A stretch of DNA of 32,500 nucleotides, taken from NCBI GenBank assembly GCA_012295275.1, contig CM022673.1, positions 25,472,261-25,504,760 of the forward strand, written 5' to 3'. A program made the position numbers and the translations under genes. Positions 31,550 to 32,500 of this stretch are shown here, in pieces; the stretch's first letter is position 1; every line of letters begins with the position of its first letter. The stretch is from Chrysomallon squamiferum (lineage: Eukaryota > Mollusca > Gastropoda > Neomphalida > Peltospiridae). The notes beneath the pieces were generated by a model. The model had not been told where the DNA came from, searched no databases, and saw only the letters and a program-made list of their open reading frames with translations.

Positions 31550-32088
31550 AAAAAAGGATGATGAGGTGTTTAACTAAAATGATGATGTATTGTTTAACTG
31601 AAATGATGATGTAGTGTTTAACTGAAATGATGATGTATTGTTTAACTGATAGGATGATGTCGTGTTTAACTGAAATGATGATATAGTGTTTAACTGATAG
31701 GATGATGAGGTGTTTAACTGAAATGATGATGTAGTGTTTAACTGATAGGATGATGTAGTGTTTAACTGATAGGATGATATAGTGCTTAACTGAAATGATG
31801 ATGTAGTGTTTAACTGAAAGGATGATATAGTGTTTAACTGAAATGATGATGTAGTGTTTAACTGAAATGATGATGTAGTGTTTAACTGAAAGGATGATGT
31901 AGTGTTTAACTGATAGGATGATATAGCGTTTAACTGATATGATGATTAGGTGTTTAACTGAAAGAATGATGTAGTACTTAACTGAAAGGATGATGTAGTG
32001 TTTAACTGAAAGGATGATGAGGTGTTTAACTGAAAGGATGATGAGGTGTTTAACTGAAAGGATGATGTAGTGTTTAACCAAAAGGATA
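31550..32088. repeat. 24-bp minisatellite, about 22 copies, with a 180-codon shadow frame
   Basis: The + strand unit is GATGATGTAGTGTTTAACTG plus four bases (AAAG, AAAT or ATAG). Because 24 is divisible by three and one antisense frame lacks stops, a 180-codon minus-strand frame runs through it as repeated VKHYIILS octapeptides (variants L for Y, I for L). It starts without a recognisable promoter or splice context, and substitutions fall in all codon positions. I regard it as a repeat, not a gene. Confidence 0.95.
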
Positions 32089-32209
32089 GAAGAATTGTTT
32101 CACTGACAGAATATTTTGGTGTTGCTTTAGTGAAAGGATAAAGTGATAAAAAGCAGTAGCTGGTTTAATATGAAATTCAGCATAACTACCTAGACCCAAG
32201 ACATAACCT

Positions 32210-32500
32210 GCAGACACCTAATACACAACTTACTTAGTAGTAATACACAACGTACTTAGACATAACACACAACTTACTTAGACACAACACACAACTTACT
32301 TAGACATAACACACAACTTACTTAGACATAACACACAACTTACTTAGATATAACACACAACTTACTTAGACACAACACACAACTTACTTAGTAGTAATAC
32401 ACAACGTACTTAGACATAACACACAACTTACTTAGACACAACACACAACTTACTTAGACATAACACACAACTTACTTAGACACAACACACAACTTACTTA
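32210..32500. repeat. 22-bp minisatellite with 154-bp higher-order unit, cut by the window edge
   Basis: Units of ACTTACTTAGACAYAACACA plus CA repeat to the end of the window. A variant containing TTAGTAGTAATACACAACGT occurs at 32234 and again 154 bases later, exactly seven units, showing a higher-order period. The true right end lies outside the window. Confidence 0.95.

Noticed and set aside
31539-32081. 180-codon minus-strand open frame as a protein-coding gene
   Set aside because: It is wholly explained by a 24-bp minisatellite (period divisible by three, one stop-free frame). There is no flanking non-repeat coding sequence or recognisable domain.
32210-32500. Telomeric or CRISPR-like repeat
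   Set aside because: The 22-bp unit is unlike the animal telomere hexamer TTAGGG, and there are no spacers.
1-32500. tRNA, rRNA and known microRNA genes
   Set aside because: I scanned by eye for T-arm GGTTCRA words, conserved rRNA cores and familiar animal microRNA sequences such as let-7, miR-1, miR-9, miR-10 and miR-124, and found none. A covariance-model search would be decisive.
1-32500. Bacterial operon features such as ribosome binding sites or rho-independent terminators
   Set aside because: Microsatellites, satellites, long homopolymers and lack of coding density show eukaryotic DNA, so hairpin-plus-T motifs carry no meaning here.

Overview
This window is almost certainly nuclear, non-coding animal DNA. 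It is strongly AT-rich (roughly 30% GC by eye). It is full of microsatellites (TG/AC, TATG, CT, ATT, GAA, TTTA), long A and T homopolymers and several unrelated minisatellite or satellite arrays. I found no convincing protein-coding gene, rRNA, tRNA, intact transposon or CRISPR array on either strand. The open frames longer than 60 codons are mostly produced by repeats whose period is a multiple of three, or are short chance frames. The texture (TG/TATG-rich microsatellites, local satellites, islands of more complex DNA) suits a large invertebrate genome such as a mollusc, possibly a cephalopod. A fish or another animal cannot be excluded from sequence alone.

The window alternates between three textures. 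The first is AT-rich filler. The second is tandem arrays: 114 bp (1.5 kb), about 130-145 bp degenerate (7.9-9.9 kb), 18/36 bp (12.4-12.9 kb), 64 bp (17.0-18.3 kb, decaying to about 19.1 kb), 30 bp inside TG-rich DNA (19.65-19.77 kb), about 50 bp (22.9-23.2 kb), 78 bp (30.3-30.7 kb), 24 bp (31.55-32.09 kb) and 22 bp (32.2 kb to the right edge). The third is islands of balanced-composition, repeat-free DNA with dense homeodomain-like TAATTA/ATTA words, forkhead-, E-box-, octamer- and Sox-like words, and no coding signal. These islands lie at about 4.43-5.65, 12.26-12.43, 13.26-13.52, 14.45-15.31, 15.40-15.58, 16.07-16.40, 16.64-16.99, 20.12-20.31, 20.70-20.92, 23.70-24.29, 24.36-24.85, 25.96-26.66, 27.54-27.83, 29.09-29.26 and 30.94-31.17 kb. 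They look like candidate conserved non-coding elements (CNEs), as found in gene deserts or long introns around developmental regulators. Conservation itself cannot be tested here.

The only gene-like signal is a CpG-rich, GC-elevated patch at about 2.57-3.05 kb. It carries a consensus TATA word on the + strand and a consensus 5' splice donor on the - strand. It may be a promoter or non-coding first exon of a gene mostly outside the window. Two short transposon-terminus-like sequences (piggyBac-like at 10.70 kb, pogo/Tigger-like at 22.07 kb) are the only hints of mobile elements. My best single interpretation is a regulatory landscape studded with locally expanded satellites, not a gene cluster.
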